From: Mallotus nudiflorus
Lineage: Eukaryota; Streptophyta; Magnoliopsida; Malpighiales; Euphorbiaceae
Length of the DNA stretch: 64,000 nucleotides
Direction of reading: 5' to 3'
Assembly (NCBI GenBank): GCA_947683625.1
Contig: CANTUR010000638.1
Span: forward strand, 124,001 to 188,000
This document shows positions 34,395-46,040 of this stretch, piece after piece. Numbering within the stretch: position 1 is the stretch's first letter; each line of letters begins with the position of its first letter. The notes below the pieces were generated by a model, which was not told the origin of the DNA, did no database searches, and saw only the letters and a list, made by a program, of their open reading frames with translations. Position numbers and translations under genes: made by a program.

Positions 34395-34977
34395 TTTGAA
34401 CCCTAAAGTTATCTAACCTAATGATAGTTTTAGCGAGTATGACAGGCACAGGGTTAGCCTCAACTTCTACTTGTTCCAGGATATAGACAATTCTAGTGTC
34501 AGCATCTCCATGAGAAGCCACTCACAGAAATTGGGCATGCAAGCAAAAAGAAATTTTCCTAATCGAGGTTGCATTGTTCTTGTCCCTAGCCCCACAAGAA
34601 AGGATCAGAGAAGAAAGACTAACAGTCCCAAGGTTATGTGCGTACGTATAGATGTCACTTAGGGGCATATCAAAGAATGTCATTAATCTACTGGGAAACT
34701 ACATCTTAAGATCAGGAAGAGTAGTCACAACAGTCGATTCCAAAGAACAACCAAGGATAGCAGCAAACTCCTTAATTAATAGATACAGCTCTTGTCCATT
34801 GAACCTAAATACATGGTCTTTGATGTCCTAAAAGGTAGTAGCAGCATAAAGAAAATGATAGTATATTTTTAAGTGTTGAAGGGATTTCAAAGATTTGACA
34901 TGATAGGGTAGTAGTTTGTTCCAGTCATCCTCATTTTTGAGAAACTTCTTCATCAAATTTAGGGTGACTTGTGTCAT
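34395..34977 (-). pseudogene. Second antisense ORF of element B, N-terminal part (split by T1)
   Basis: Minus-strand ATG at 34975-34977, then about 190 codons up to the T1 insertion with only a few stops (CAG or TGG type). Readable motifs are NLMKKFLKNEDDWNKLLP, DIKDHVFRFNGQELYLLIKEFAAILG and HAQFL (given in order). The block VFRFNGQEL....EEF..ILG is the pattern I associate with plant retroelement-linked DUF7745 proteins (usually FWDP..NVFRF...EL.PT.EEF). The frame continues at 22900 on the far side of T1, and element A lacks an equivalent. A role in the element is not known. Confidence 0.5.
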
Positions 34978-35401
34978 GATTAAGCAAATGAAAGATAAGA
35001 GTGGGTGACTACCCTTTGACGAGTTATTTATACAAGCATAAAGGTTTAATATGAAGGGATTAGGATTTTACATGTGTGGATTGAACTCAAATCGAAACAA
35101 AAAAGGGGAAGAGAGCAGAAGTTGAGTTTCTGATCGAAAATCTAGAATTCTAATTGGAATTCTAGAAATCCAATCGAAAATCTAGAATTCCAATTAGAAT
35201 TCTAGAAATCCGATCGAAATTCTATAATCCTGATCATTCTAATAAAAAAAAGGTCATTAAAATTCTAGTTTTCTATCTAAAACAAAAGTCTGTAATCCAT
35301 TTAGGAAAGGGAGAACAATTCACAAGGAGGAAGGAAAATACAGTCATGAAAGCACAAGTCCTAAAAATGAAAGATCAGTCATCCTGAGCTCCAATGTCTA
35401 G
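34978..35401. other. Spacer between the two antisense ORFs of element B
   Basis: AT-rich, with a short run of imperfect repeats at 35130-35225 built on TCTAGAATTC and CCAATCGAAAATC. Similar words occur in the intron-like stretch at 37500-37620 and in C's LTR (48830-48900). No coding frame is supported. Confidence 0.45.
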
Positions 35402-37955
35402 TCAAGGACTCCATCCTCTAGCAGGATCATCACTCTGATCTGGGGGTATAGAAGTCTCAGCATCATTACTGTCAAAGCCAAGACTAGCAAGCTATTTGCG
35501 AAGCCTCTCATTCTCATGCTCTAGATCTCCAACATAACTCTATCACATTAAGAATAGTTAAAATCATGCATACATTTGCACACTTGTTATAAATACTAAC
35601 TCGGCAACTATCTATGATCTGTATAGTAAATAATCTCTGGGATGAGGCGAGTCCATACAGATACTTTGTCTATGTCTGAGGGATTTATAAAATGACATAT
35701 ACTAATTTAGTGACAAGTGTCAGTTTATGTAGGACTAGGAATGTAAAAATACACTTACATGTGAAGCATTAGGAGGAGAAAAGCTAGGAATTTGAACCAT
35801 ATCAAGGTACATGTGCTGCTTAATGGGAGTCTACACTGTAGGAGCCTAATAGTACATAGACTTATCAAGCAGGGGAATATCGCCCAAAATGGTACTCAAG
35901 GAAGTATCACCTCGAGCAGCTTCGCTATGCTGAGTAGGCTTAACCTCTTACTCAGTCCTCTTAGTGTCACCCTTAGTCTCCTCCTCCATAGAAACATCAA
36001 CAGCATCTTCAACCTGCACATAAAATAAATGTCATCCATAACGATGAAGGAGAATGAAGTAAGATAGTGATAAGGAATGGTGATGAAAAGCATACCTCAG
36101 TTAGATATGTGGGAACTTGCTCTAGGAGATTATCTCGAATATACTCCTGATAGTGGCTAGAACCCTCAAGTAGTGTCGTAGCATCATATCCCTCGAGAGC
36201 TGCTCTGAGCTCAAGATCAGTCAAGCTACTACTCCTCAATATAGAAGAGGGAATAGAAGAAGGAACACGCCTCCTAGAAGGTCCCATATGCCAATAATAA
36301 ACATGCTCACCTAGATACCACATCTGGCAACCATAACCAGGAAGTAAAATCTTCATAGTCTCAAGCCTCACAGTGGCAGTTATAAAACTATATCACTAGA
36401 TGTCTTCAGTGCCAACCAGCCAATCTGATCTGAACTGCAAACATATTCAAACAAATTTTATTTAACTTTTACAACTGATCAAATGCTAATAATTAAATTT
36501 ATCTTACTAGGTCCCACACTATAGAGTTCAGTTAGTCTTAATAAGTATGTAGGTCATACTTAACACTAGCGAGATGAGAAGAACCCTACCTCTGCATCAA
36601 TGGAAGACTCATGTTAGAGCTAATTGTGCTAAAGCCTCGGATCATCCTAATCTCAGTGCCCCAGATCTAAAAAGAAAAAGATAAGTTGAAATGAAAAAGA
36701 GCTATAAAAGAGTAAAATTAACAAGGAGTAGAAAACACAAAGGAGGCATACATGCAAAATGTGCCAGAAGCCACACATCATCACAACACCTTTACAAATA
36801 GTATATAGTCTATAATAGAGATAGGCAAGAATTGTTGATCCCAAATTGAAAGTAACGACTCTAGCAAGATCCTAAAGGAGACCAAGAAGCGTAGTGCTAA
36901 CCTCATGACCAGTCTCATAGAAGAGGGTAGTGCCTAGCAATATTAATAAGAAGCATCTTATCTTCTGAAGGATCTGGCGAGGTGTGGTAGTGGGCAATCT
37001 CCAAAAACCCTGAACAAGAGACGAAAGAAGCATGTTCTTCTAATTCTTCCAAGTTAGAAATAAACTCGAGGAAGTCGTGAAGATAATGACTCCTGGCATC
37101 CTCAGGAAGAGTGCAGTAATGGATATAAAAAAGAACCAAGTACCCCTGAAGGTGGTGATAGTGAAGAAGCTTATGGGAGAAATAGTCAGCTCACCCACTC
37201 GCGTGTGGAACGTGTGAGTAGTATCTATCCATCTCTCAATAAGAGCAAAAAGTGAATAATGATTTGACCTACCTCGAGCAGTCGGCAAAGCAGTAATGAA
37301 ATGTTGGAAGCCGAATGCCCAGATGTGTTGTGCTACCTCTCCTGATAAATCATGAAAGAGTTCTCGAGCCCAGTGAAAGCAAACTGAGAATTTTAGTGGT
37401 TTCTGAATAAAATTCAGAAAATGACAAGATTACCTTCCTGACTAACTCTTGATTTTTGTTTATTTTTATCTTTAAAAAAAAAAGAGATTAAAAAACTAGA
37501 TTTCCGATCGGATTTCTAAATTTTCTATCGGTATTTCTAGATTTCTGATTGGAAATCCAAAAATTCTGATATGAAATTCAAATTTCTAACCAAAAATTTA
37601 GAAATCAAAATATAGTCTATTAGTCCTCTGACATGTTAAAACCAATTTTGCAAAATTTTGTTTCAAAATTGACAATTTCATGTAATTTTGTTTAATTTGT
37701 ATAAGAGATGTTCTATAATTGCATGCATAAATATGTTAATGTATTAACATAAATATATTTTTTATAGAGTTAAAGACAGAAGAGAAATTTACCTCATCTC
37801 CAGCTTGTGAGCATCTGTAAAGGTGCAAGCAAGTCAAAGGGAGCACCTCTTCCCTTTCATTGATCCCCAAACTATTTTGAGGAAAATGCAGTTGAGATAC
37901 GACTGGATCTGATTGCCTTGAGCTGCTTCCACATAGCCTGCATCCTAGGTGAGCC
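35402..37955 (-). pseudogene. Antisense PMD (plant mobile domain) gene of element B, broken
   Basis: Runs opposite to element B behind integrase, like the PMD gene of element A. The core is at 37410-37190 on the minus strand: WARELFHDLSGEVAQHIWAF, then ALIERWIDTTHTFHTRVGEL, the W..(E/D)THTFH...GE signature of the domain. Next are NLGSTILAYLYYRLY (36850-36810), matching the domain's later W/LGS..LAYLY motif, and a part with LEHENERLRK (35520-35490), a likely coiled coil. It ends with TGA at 35402. Intron-like gaps (for example donor near 37786, acceptor TTCTCAG near 37400) separate these blocks; frameshifts and stops are also present. The start chosen is the ATG at 37955, preceded by no clear signal. 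PMD genes and PMD-carrying transposons are known in plants; what the domain does in the element is not. Confidence 0.65.
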
Positions 37956-38225
37956 ATAGGATCAGATGGATTCCAAATTGGAGATCAGATGAAAGAATAA
38001 TTGAAAAATTAAGATTTCAAAATCAAGAAAAAAAAGGAATGAAAGAGATGGGAAATGATGGAATGAATCGACAAAATGCAAGGTATATATTAAAGTGGCA
38101 AACATCCATTTTAGTCCTTTAACTTCATTTGCATTCAAGTCTAAAGCTTTTCTTACAATTTAGTCATGAATTGCAAAGCTACATGATTTAATAATTCCTT
38201 GAATTATTAAAATGTCAACATAAAA
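37956..38225. other. Spacer upstream of the antisense PMD gene in B
   Basis: AT-rich, no coding frame and no repeat. It could hold the antisense promoter, since it lies directly upstream of that gene and before the hairpin array. No motif is convincing. Confidence 0.35.
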
Positions 38226-39017
38226 CAAATCAATGCTACATGACCGAGTGTAGTGCATTCCTAATTAGACTATATGACTGAGTGTAGTCAACGTTGTATG
38301 ACTGAGTGTAATGTATCCTTCTAATCAGACTATACGACTGAGTATAGTTAGCATTGTATGACTGAGTGCAGTGAGTCATTTCAAATCAGACTATACGACC
38401 AAGTGTAGTCGACATTGTACGACCGAGTATAATGTACCTATTTTAATTCAGACTATACGATCGAGTGTAGTCAACATTGTATGATCAAGTACAAAGTATC
38501 CTTCCATCCAGACTATACGATCGAGTATAGTCAACATTGTACATCCGAGTACAATATATCCTTTTAAACCAGACTATACGATTGAGTATAGTCAACATTG
38601 TACGATTGAGTGCAATGTGTAATTCCAATCCAGACTATACGACCGAGTATAGTTGACATCATACAACCGAGTACAATGTATCCTTTCAAACTAGACTATA
38701 CGACCGAGTATAGTCGACATTGTACGATTGAGTGCAATATTAATTCCATTTAGACTATACGACCGAGTATAGTCGACATTGTACGACCAAGTGCAATATG
38801 TCATTCCATTTAGATTATACGATCGAGTATAGTCGACATTGTACAATCGAATACAATGTACCTATTTCAATTCAGACTATACGATCGAGTGTAGTTGACA
38901 TTATACGATCGAGTACAATGTATCCTTCCATTTAGACTATACAATCGAGTATAGTAAACTTCATACAACTGAGTGTGATGTATCCATCCAAACCAACACT
39001 ATACGTCCGAGTATAGC
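38226..39017. repeat. Tandem hairpin array, about 60-bp monomer, in element B 3' UTR
   Basis: About 13 monomers. Each contains two hairpins sharing the loop CGACCGAG (variants CGATCGAG, TGACTGAG). Arms of the first are ACTATA/TATAGT; arms of the second are up to 8 bp, ACATTGTA/TACAATGT. A variable 8-12-base spacer (such as TATCCTTTCAAAC) separates monomers. Its position directly before the polypurine tract is that of the hypervariable 3' UTR repeats of Tat-lineage elements. Sequence drift is moderate (roughly 10% between monomers by eye). Confidence 0.88.
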
Positions 39018-39208
39018 ATTTACTCAGATGTTTTGAGTTTACGCCTAGTGTTGTATAGTAACACAAGCATTTATTGTAAACAGACGATTACTTACAAGCA
39101 TAAACCTCAAGGAGCACAAGTAAGTACCCAAACTTCTGCTTTTAAGAAATTGTGTGTTTATTTGCTTTGCTGTAATTTGTCAAGTAAACAACGAAAAAGG
39201 GGGGCAAC
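39018..39208 (+). other. End of element B 3' UTR and polypurine tract
   Basis: 39018-39193 shows no coding frame. AAAAAGGGGGGCAAC at 39194-39208 is the polypurine tract directly before the 3' LTR. Confidence 0.75.
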
Positions 39209-41442
39209 TGTAAACACCCAATTTTAGGATAATAAAATATGGATGTGACAAAGGACTCTAATGATGAAAATGTTATAAGTAGGTCTTTAACACTTGAAGT
39301 TCGAAACATTAAAAGTTTGAATACGTTTTCAAAAAGAGTTTTATTGGTTTTTTTAAGGACTTAGTTGTAATACCTTTTCAGACTTAGTTAAAAATTTTAA
39401 TTTCTTTTAGGGGTCTTTTTATAATTAAAAGTTTAAAAAAATCAGAATTATAGAATTCCAATTGGAATTACATAATTTTGATCAGAATTATGTAATTCCG
39501 ATCGGAATTATGTGTTTTCTGTCTATTTTTGTATTTTTTGTACATAAAATAAACATATTTTCCTGAATTTTTATTGGTTAAAAAAATTTATAATTTATTT
39601 TGGGATTTATCTACCTCTTCAGGAAATAAATTCCTTTTAAAATGGTAACTCTTTAGGAAATAAAGTCCTTCTAAAATTGGAACTTTCAGTACATAGAACT
39701 TAGGGTTTTTATTTTTCTCCCTCTAAAAGAAGAGCTTAGGCTCTTGGAGTAGGGGACTGAATTCTCAGGACCTCTCTCTTTTTATTTGAAACTTTCTTTT
39801 TGTGCACTAACAAAAATATTCTTAATTATTTCGTCTTGGAAGCAAGGAGCAAAAGGCCTTTTTTTGAGAAAAAGAATAATAAGTTTTTGAAGATCTATTT
39901 AAAAAAAACTGTGATTTTATTAGGCTGAGGAGCCAATCACAGTGCATCCATAATCATCTTCTCCTTCTCTATTTTGTACTATTTTTTATTTTATTATTTT
40001 TGTTCCTATTGAATTCTAGTATTACTTAAATTTTTCTTTTTATTTTGTTTATTCATTAACCATTGATTGTTTATTTTGTGTTGGTGATTATGGAGGGGAT
40101 CACTTAATGAGTTTACTCAAAGAATAAAATCCATGAAGGTCCATGGAATGCCATGGATGGAACCTTGTCGCTAAACAATATTTCTAGGGTTTTTATTTAG
40201 TTTGTTTATCATTATTTTATTTTTATTTATTTTTGGGTTGTATTAATTTTCTTTTTTATTATTCTCAATAGTTGATTGTAATAGCCCCAATAGTGGGAAT
40301 AATGAAATTTGGTGTGTATTCTTATGTGTTTTATTTTAATTAATTGATTAGTAAAATTAGGGTTTTAATTGGGTTATTAATTAAAATTAATGGTTACATA
40401 AATCATTAGGTTGTTTAATTAAAATTGGATTAGATTTAAGTGGTTAGATTTAGGGTTGTTTGTTAATTATTTATTTGTTTGTTTATGGTCACTTTAATTA
40501 AATTAGGGTTTTAGAATAGATTTAATTAATATTTTGATCTTTTATTTGTTTTGATGTTTTTTTATATTATTTTTGGGCTTGTTTGCTTATTTTTATGTGT
40601 TTTGGGCTTTAGGCCCACATTAGGCTTTAACCCATTTAAATTTAGGTTTTCTTAGGTTTAATTATTAAAAATGCATTTCAGGCCTATAATTAATTAGATT
40701 TAGGATAGAGATAATAATTAATTAGATTTAGGGTGGAGATAACTTAATCCCATTTAGTTAATTAGACATATGCCCACCTAATTTAATTTAATTAATTTAG
40801 ACTTAGCCCATTTAATTTAAGCCTTTTCATAATTTATAGATTTAAGATCATTCTATATTTAAGACATGTAGAATTATGCCCACTAATTAAATACTTCATA
40901 CTTTGTAGATTTAGGCCCATTTTTAGAACTAAAATAAATAGACTTAGGTTTACTTAATTAAAATTAAATAGGAATTAGGCCTATTAGTCTTTAGTCTCAC
41001 TTGTAAATTAAAATATATAGATTTAGCTCATTTAATTAAAATCATTGTAGATTAGACTAACTTAGGAATTATGATGAATGCATTTGTTTCTTGTATATTT
41101 CATGACTAGTTTATCTAGAGTTGATTATTTTTTTAGGGTTTATATGAAATTGCATGTAAATAGAGGATAAAGTAGAAATTCATAAATTAATTCTAAAAGA
41201 ACACAAGACTGAAAAGAAGTTAGTATTCCGTACTCAGAATCTCCTAGTTGTGGTGCTAGCTTTCTTTTAGGGAATCAAGTACCACCATTTTTTTATTTAT
41301 CCCAGTTATTACCCTGGGTGGTAACTCCTCATCTCCACGCCATCTCTTTGTGACAGTGATTAGTGTGTTCTCTAGAGCCTTGAGCTCAAACAGTGTCATG
41401 GTTGCTAAGATCTTGGGTGCACGCTAAACCTCACTATTTACA
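39209..41442 (+). repeat. Element B 3' LTR
   Basis: 2234 bp, TGTAAACACC to TTTACA. It pairs with 12343-14518. It has a short internal duplication at 40685-40740 (TTAATTAGATTTAGG repeated about 32 bp apart) that the 5' LTR lacks, and a damaged TATA box at 39722. It is followed by GAAGG, one copy of the target duplication. Confidence 0.92.
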
Positions 41443-42990
41443 GAAGGGCATTGCTCATCTTCCCTAGAATCATGTGGCACAAGAATGGGATTTGAGGGTT
41501 TGTCCTCTAAGGGCTTATCTTAGGTTTTTTGTATGGCTTGGATTGACTATTCAACCAAATCTTCTGGTAGATTGGAGGAGATCATGCTGATGGTTGGTGG
41601 AGGCATGTTTTGATTGTTTGGGAGAGGATTGGTCTTAATACTGGGTCATTTTTCTGGGTCATCGATTTTGCCAGAGTCAATGAGGTATTGGATTGCATTT
41701 TTTAGAGTTTTGCATGTATTAGTGGTATGGCCAGGCAGTTGGTAAAAGTGGCAAAGCAAGTTTTGGTTAATTTGAGGTGGTAGTGGGTTTAAAAAGGGCC
41801 TACGCTCTTGTGGATATAGGAGGTTCTTTTGTTAAAGTCTCTAAAATACTTTGGATATTAGGAGATTAAAGTTTGAGAATTTTCTTGGTGGTCTGATGGC
41901 ATTGATAGATGGTGAGCTATGGGTGTTAGGTTGGATCATGTTTATTTCTATGGCTCAGGTGAAGGTGTTTTGGATGTTTGGTTGGGTATTGCGGTGAAAA
42001 GTGTTTTTGGCTTGCTAAGGTTCCTTATCCTTAATTCTGATCCCAGCCTGATTGAGAGCTATAAAGTTAGGATAATGAGCAAAGATCATATGTTTTCTGA
42101 AGTTTGGTAGTGATGCTTTGATTATCAGCTCTATTTGTTCATCCTCAGGAGGACGATTTCTCATTTTAACTGCCTTTCCCCGCCATCTGTTGACATAATC
42201 AGAGAAAGCTTCGTCAGGTTTCTGCCTTATGGTCTCAAGGTCCCTTCGAGTGATGTCTAACTAAGTGTTTTATTCATACTGCTTAATAAACTTCTGAGTT
42301 AGCAGTAGCCAATTGCTTTTGATTTAATCTTCAAGGTTAAAGAACCATGCCCTTGGTCTTTCCTCTAGTGATGTGAAGAAGAATTTAATAATTTGTGATT
42401 CTATAAGCTTTGTGGCAGCCATAAAAGTAGCATATTGCCTTAGATGGACCCTCGGATCCCTTATTTCATCAATCTTAGCAAAGTTTGGTAGCTTAAAATC
42501 ATTTGGATGCGGCTCATCTTTGAACAGTGCCAGGTTGGTAAAGCTTTTGGAGCCATGAGTTCCCTTGTCTTTAAAGGCAAATTCCAATTAAGCCATCCTA
42601 TTGGCCAATAGTTTGACCTCCCCTATTGATTAAGGCTTGATCATGTCAGTAATTTTTATAGCTTTTGGTGCATTCTTGAGAAATTAGTAGTGGTCATTAT
42701 CATTATCAACTTGTACTGGAGTGCAGGGGGTTCCTTTTGCCTTATTTACCCTTAGGTGAACATATGCAAATGCTTCATTCAATGGCGTGCTATTCCCTTC
42801 TCGGCTACTTTTGGCTTTGATTTGGGCTTGGAGGATTCCGGCTATAGTGCCATCAGCGAGCAACTTTTGGATCCCCTCTTTTAGCTTGTTTTTGAATTAC
42901 TGATATAAGGTATCTTTTTGGTCACTTATGTTTGAATGTTGTATTCCTACACATTTATTAAGGTTAGCTAAATGAATGATGCATGATGTG
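41443..42990 (-). pseudogene. gag of element A, degenerate
   Basis: On the minus strand from right to left: a helical N-terminal part (KLKEGIQKLLADGTIAGIL, near 42890-42830), a linker, the capsid core at 42587-42324 (FKLPNFAKIDEIRDPRVHL, SLEERPRAWFFNLED), then KPDEAFSDYVNRWRGKAVKM near 42230-42170, and a knuckle-like CHFYQLPGHTTNTC near 41755. Stops are frequent (for example 42893, 42320, 42270, 41640). It ends abruptly at 41443, where element B is inserted; the next part of the frame resumes at 12342. It belongs to the same wide family as B's gag but is clearly a different lineage. Confidence 0.8.
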
Positions 42991-45194
42991 TGCCTGCAAA
43001 TGAAAAGGGTGAGCCTATATGCATGGAGTGGATGCAAAAATCCTATAATGGAAAAGTGATTATTGCTATAAGAAATAGTTGTTAGCATATGCTATCTACA
43101 TGTATGTGATGTATGCATGATTAAAGCTTATTAGTTTTCCTACACAATGAATGAACCAATCACAAGTAAACAATCATTTCCAACTTTATTTCTCCATGAG
43201 GTCATTCAGTTTATTTTATAGGTGGGTTTTGAACTTATAGTCATCAGGGGACAATGGTTCTGCTCTTGGAACTAGGCTATTTCGATTTATGTTGGTCAGA
43301 ACCAAAGGTTAAACTGAGGAACAATACTCAAATGTGCTTAAGGTAATCATATGATGTCAGTGTGATGTGATGGTCAATTGTCGGGCTTTAAATGATGTCT
43401 AAAACCTGTATAGGCCTATATGCATAGGACTAAGGTCAATTAAAGGGAGTCAGAGTTCTTGCCCCCACATTAATATTCATTATGCTTATTGGGAGTCATG
43501 CAAGTATCATTTGATAGTTTACAGTTTGATTTTGCTGAATAAAGGTCCACAATCTAGTTGGGTTCCTAACCCATTCATTTGATTTAATAAGGATAAATGG
43601 ACAACATCTCATAGGTTCTGTCATCGAGGGATGTCATTATTTGTTAATTTTCATAGATTATTCAAGATGAGGTACATGATTCTTATCATTCCTCATGCTT
43701 CGGGCTCATACAAAGTATATAAGAATCACGTGGTCATGAGTGTAAATTTTCTATGAAAACTGACATGACGACATTAAAGAAAAAGACTGTGAAAAAGTAA
43801 ATCTAATATGATTAATCTGCAAGAGTAACACGACCATTCACACAGCTTGCTCAACTTCATGAATAATAGGATGATCATGCATGCTTGCAGTGATTATTTA
43901 TGCTATGATGATGTGTGATGATAATATAAAGGATGCATAAGGTCATCACCAGATCGAGAGCATGATGACTCTATTATGAGATATAAACTTTTCACATTAT
44001 TGGTATGTACAATGTGATATCATGATTTTGGAAATAGATGATGCAGAATGATGATGTGGAATGAGTATAATAAAGCATATATTATTCACATAGTATGCAA
44101 GTTTGCCAGTCTCATCACATAAGTACAATAATATTCTCAAATGCTGGTGATAGTAAAATAAAATGCAATGCGATAAAATAAACGTGCTAAAATAATTATG
44201 TGGTCCTCAGACTCGGCTAAGCTTGCGTGAGCTTTGAAGCTGTATCTTTGAGAGATTATTAAGCTTTCCTCATTGAGAGGTTCAAAATGAGAGCAAAATG
44301 ATGTTAAATTGTATACCTTTAAAGAATACTTTGATAAAGATGAGGCTTGGTTTGGTGGAAAAGGGATCTAAAGACCTAAGGGAAAGGCTATGGAAGAGCA
44401 AAAATTATATGGAAAGGGGTTTCTAGTGTCTTCAATCAAACTAATTTTTTAGTGTGTGTGTGTTTCTACTTGCTCCCCCCTCTAAAATGGGGTGTGAAGG
44501 GGTCTATTTATAGGGGAAATCAGGTAGAATAGGGTGGTAGGGGTGTGGTCATGTGTGTAAAATGAGTTTTTTGTGCATGGCCACACCAAGTGTGTGTGGT
44601 TGCACCATGCACACATGTGCGCTTTTTAGCGAACTTCGATGCTCTACGCGCTCTTCCTGAGTTTTACGTGTGTTGTTCTCAGGTTGGTTCCTAAGGTTTT
44701 GGGCCTTCTAAATGTGTTTCTGGAGTCCATTTTGCCAAATTTAGCCTCAATTTTAGCATATGACACCTAGGGGTGTTTACGCGCACTTTTGTACGATACA
44801 CGCTAATACTCGGGTTGTGTTGGACCATTCTAGGACTACTTCTGGAGGTTTTGGAGCCTTCTAGATGTGTTTTAAAAGTCTGTTTTGTCAAAATAAATTT
44901 CTATTTTTTCACAAAGTCAGGTCCTGGTTTAACAAAATGCGCATCGGTCCAATGAGCTGAGTATTATGAGAGGAGTTTTCTCGAAATAAAACCTCTCATT
45001 ATTCTGATAATTCATATTTTGCAAGGTTGGAGCACAACTTAATGGCTCGGTGACCAATTTTACACTAGTGGCGTCAGTTAGGTTTTTTAAGGTTGCACAC
45101 TTCAAAGGCGTTACGAACAAGCAGACTCTAGTCATCTCGGGGATTCATTTCATCATTGGACCATTTTGGGGATAGTTAAATTTGAGGTATGACA
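42991..45194 (-). repeat. Element A 5' LTR and leader
   Basis: The LTR begins on the minus strand at 45194 with TGTCATACCTC and is homologous to 1-986 as far as 44189. Its left end cannot be placed, because the partner LTR leaves the window; no convincing primer site is visible between 43000 and 44180, so LTR and leader are given together. A TATA-like CTATAAATAG is at 44504-44513. No gene is supported here. Confidence 0.7.
44504..44513 (-). promoter_or_regulatory. TATA-like box in element A 5' LTR
   Basis: The same CTATAAATAG motif as at 316-325 in the 3' LTR, at the equivalent place. Confidence 0.5.
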
Positions 45195-46040
45195 TTAGTC
45201 ATATTCTTTCAAAAAAGTAGTACATAATTCTCTCCAGTCCGCTCAGATAGACTTCTCCAATCCATGATACCAATTAGCAGCCATACCTTCCAAGGATAGT
45301 ACAAACAACTTGGTGACTATAGACAAAGGAGCCTTAGTGGTGCTCATAGTATTTGTATATTGACTAAGGTGGATCCTTGGGTCCCTAGTACCATCAAAAT
45401 TTTTCAATTTTAGCATCTTGAACTTATCAGGCAGCTTATCTTTCTCAAATTGCATCACATCATCAAAATCAAATGAATATCCGATGTCTTGTCTTCTTAT
45501 CAAATTTTCCATTTTGGACATCTTCTGAGTCAGTGCTTTCATCTACTTGGATTCCAGCTCTTGAACTTGTTCAAGTGATTCCCTTTTTTATTTTTCAACC
45601 ATGTAGTTCTCAACATCCTCCAATTTCATTTCCATAGCAAGTACATTCTTAGTATCGTTTAACAGTTGCCCCCCAACATTGTAATTGTTAGCTAGTGGTG
45701 CACTTATAAACTGGTGGATTGGCCGTAATTGGACATATAACATTAAGAGGTGGCATTAATCTAGCAAGAGTTTGTCTTAGTTCATCTTGTATCATTGCTC
45801 TTATGTCATCCATCAATGCTCCTTTAACGTCCTCTATGGTCCAGTTTCCTCCCTCTTGTTATTCCATTTCTTCTGCTTTTTTATCTGGAGCTTTTATAGC
45901 TTTCAAGTAGAGTGGGTTGATAGGACACCTTTCTAGTCTGCTAAGGATCTCTTTTGCAATTGTCTATGGACTTGAATTAGTTCTCATTAGTCTGCCATCT
46001 TTCTGACTCCAAAGATAGGAAAACCTAGATGAATCTATGA
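45195..46040 (-). pseudogene. gag of element C, 5' part
   Basis: Readable from about 46040 to 45195 on the minus strand. The best stretch, 45542-45243, contains KALTQKMSKMENLIRRQDIG, FEKDKLPDKFKMLKLKNFDG, RIHLSQYTNTMSTT and NWYHGLEKSI. It is collinear with 15770-16070 of element B and better preserved, because the Trp in NWYHGLEKSI is intact where B has a stop. Stops upstream (near 45545, 45865, 45965) show that it is dead. The frame ends at FLKEYD, at the junction with element A. Confidence 0.82.

Larger units (their letters stand above)
12343..41442 (+). mobile_element. Element B: Tat/Ogre-type retrotransposon with two antisense ORFs, split by T1
   Basis: A complete but decayed element of about 17.6 kb once T1 is discounted. 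Order: 5' LTR (12343-14518), primer site (14520), gag (15287-17300), protease (17301-17890), G-patch-like linker, RT/RNase H/aRNH (18733-20590), integrase (20591-21848), hairpin repeats (21862-22105), an antisense ORF split by T1 (22106-22900 and 34395-34977), an antisense PMD gene (35402-37955), a tandem hairpin array (38226-39017), polypurine tract and 3' LTR (39209-41442). Flanks AAAGG (12338-12342) and GAAGG (41443-41447) are a 5-bp target duplication with one change. The insertion lies within the gag-to-protease part of element A. Stops occur throughout the coding region. Confidence 0.88.
1..45194 (-). mobile_element. Element A: old Tat/Ogre-type Ty3/gypsy retrotransposon, nested host of B
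   Basis: A large minus-strand LTR retrotransposon that leaves the window on the left. Its parts, read right to left, are: 5' LTR ending at 45194, gag (41443-42990), the inserted element B (12343-41442), gag-pol linker and RT start (11020-12342), a solo LTR insertion (8910-11019), the rest of RT, two RNase H domains and integrase (6172-8909), an antisense PMD gene (2818-5430), tandem repeats (1238-2310), a polypurine tract (987-1003) and the start of the 3' LTR (1-986). The antisense gene and extra RNase H are typical of the Tat lineage. Bases 1-986 align with 44189-45194, which pairs the two LTRs. The coding parts are full of stops, so the element is dead. It appears inserted in the gag of element C at 45195; the second target duplication lies outside the window. 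Confidence 0.8.

Noticed and set aside
38226..39017. Regular repeats with palindromic content, resembling a CRISPR array
   Set aside because: Spacers are short and similar to each other, repeats are degenerate, and the array is inside a plant retrotransposon 3' UTR.
12343..41442. Endogenous pararetrovirus or a plant gene cluster instead of a retrotransposon
   Set aside because: LTR pair, primer site, polypurine tract, integrase and 5-bp duplication are all present, and no movement or coat protein is seen.
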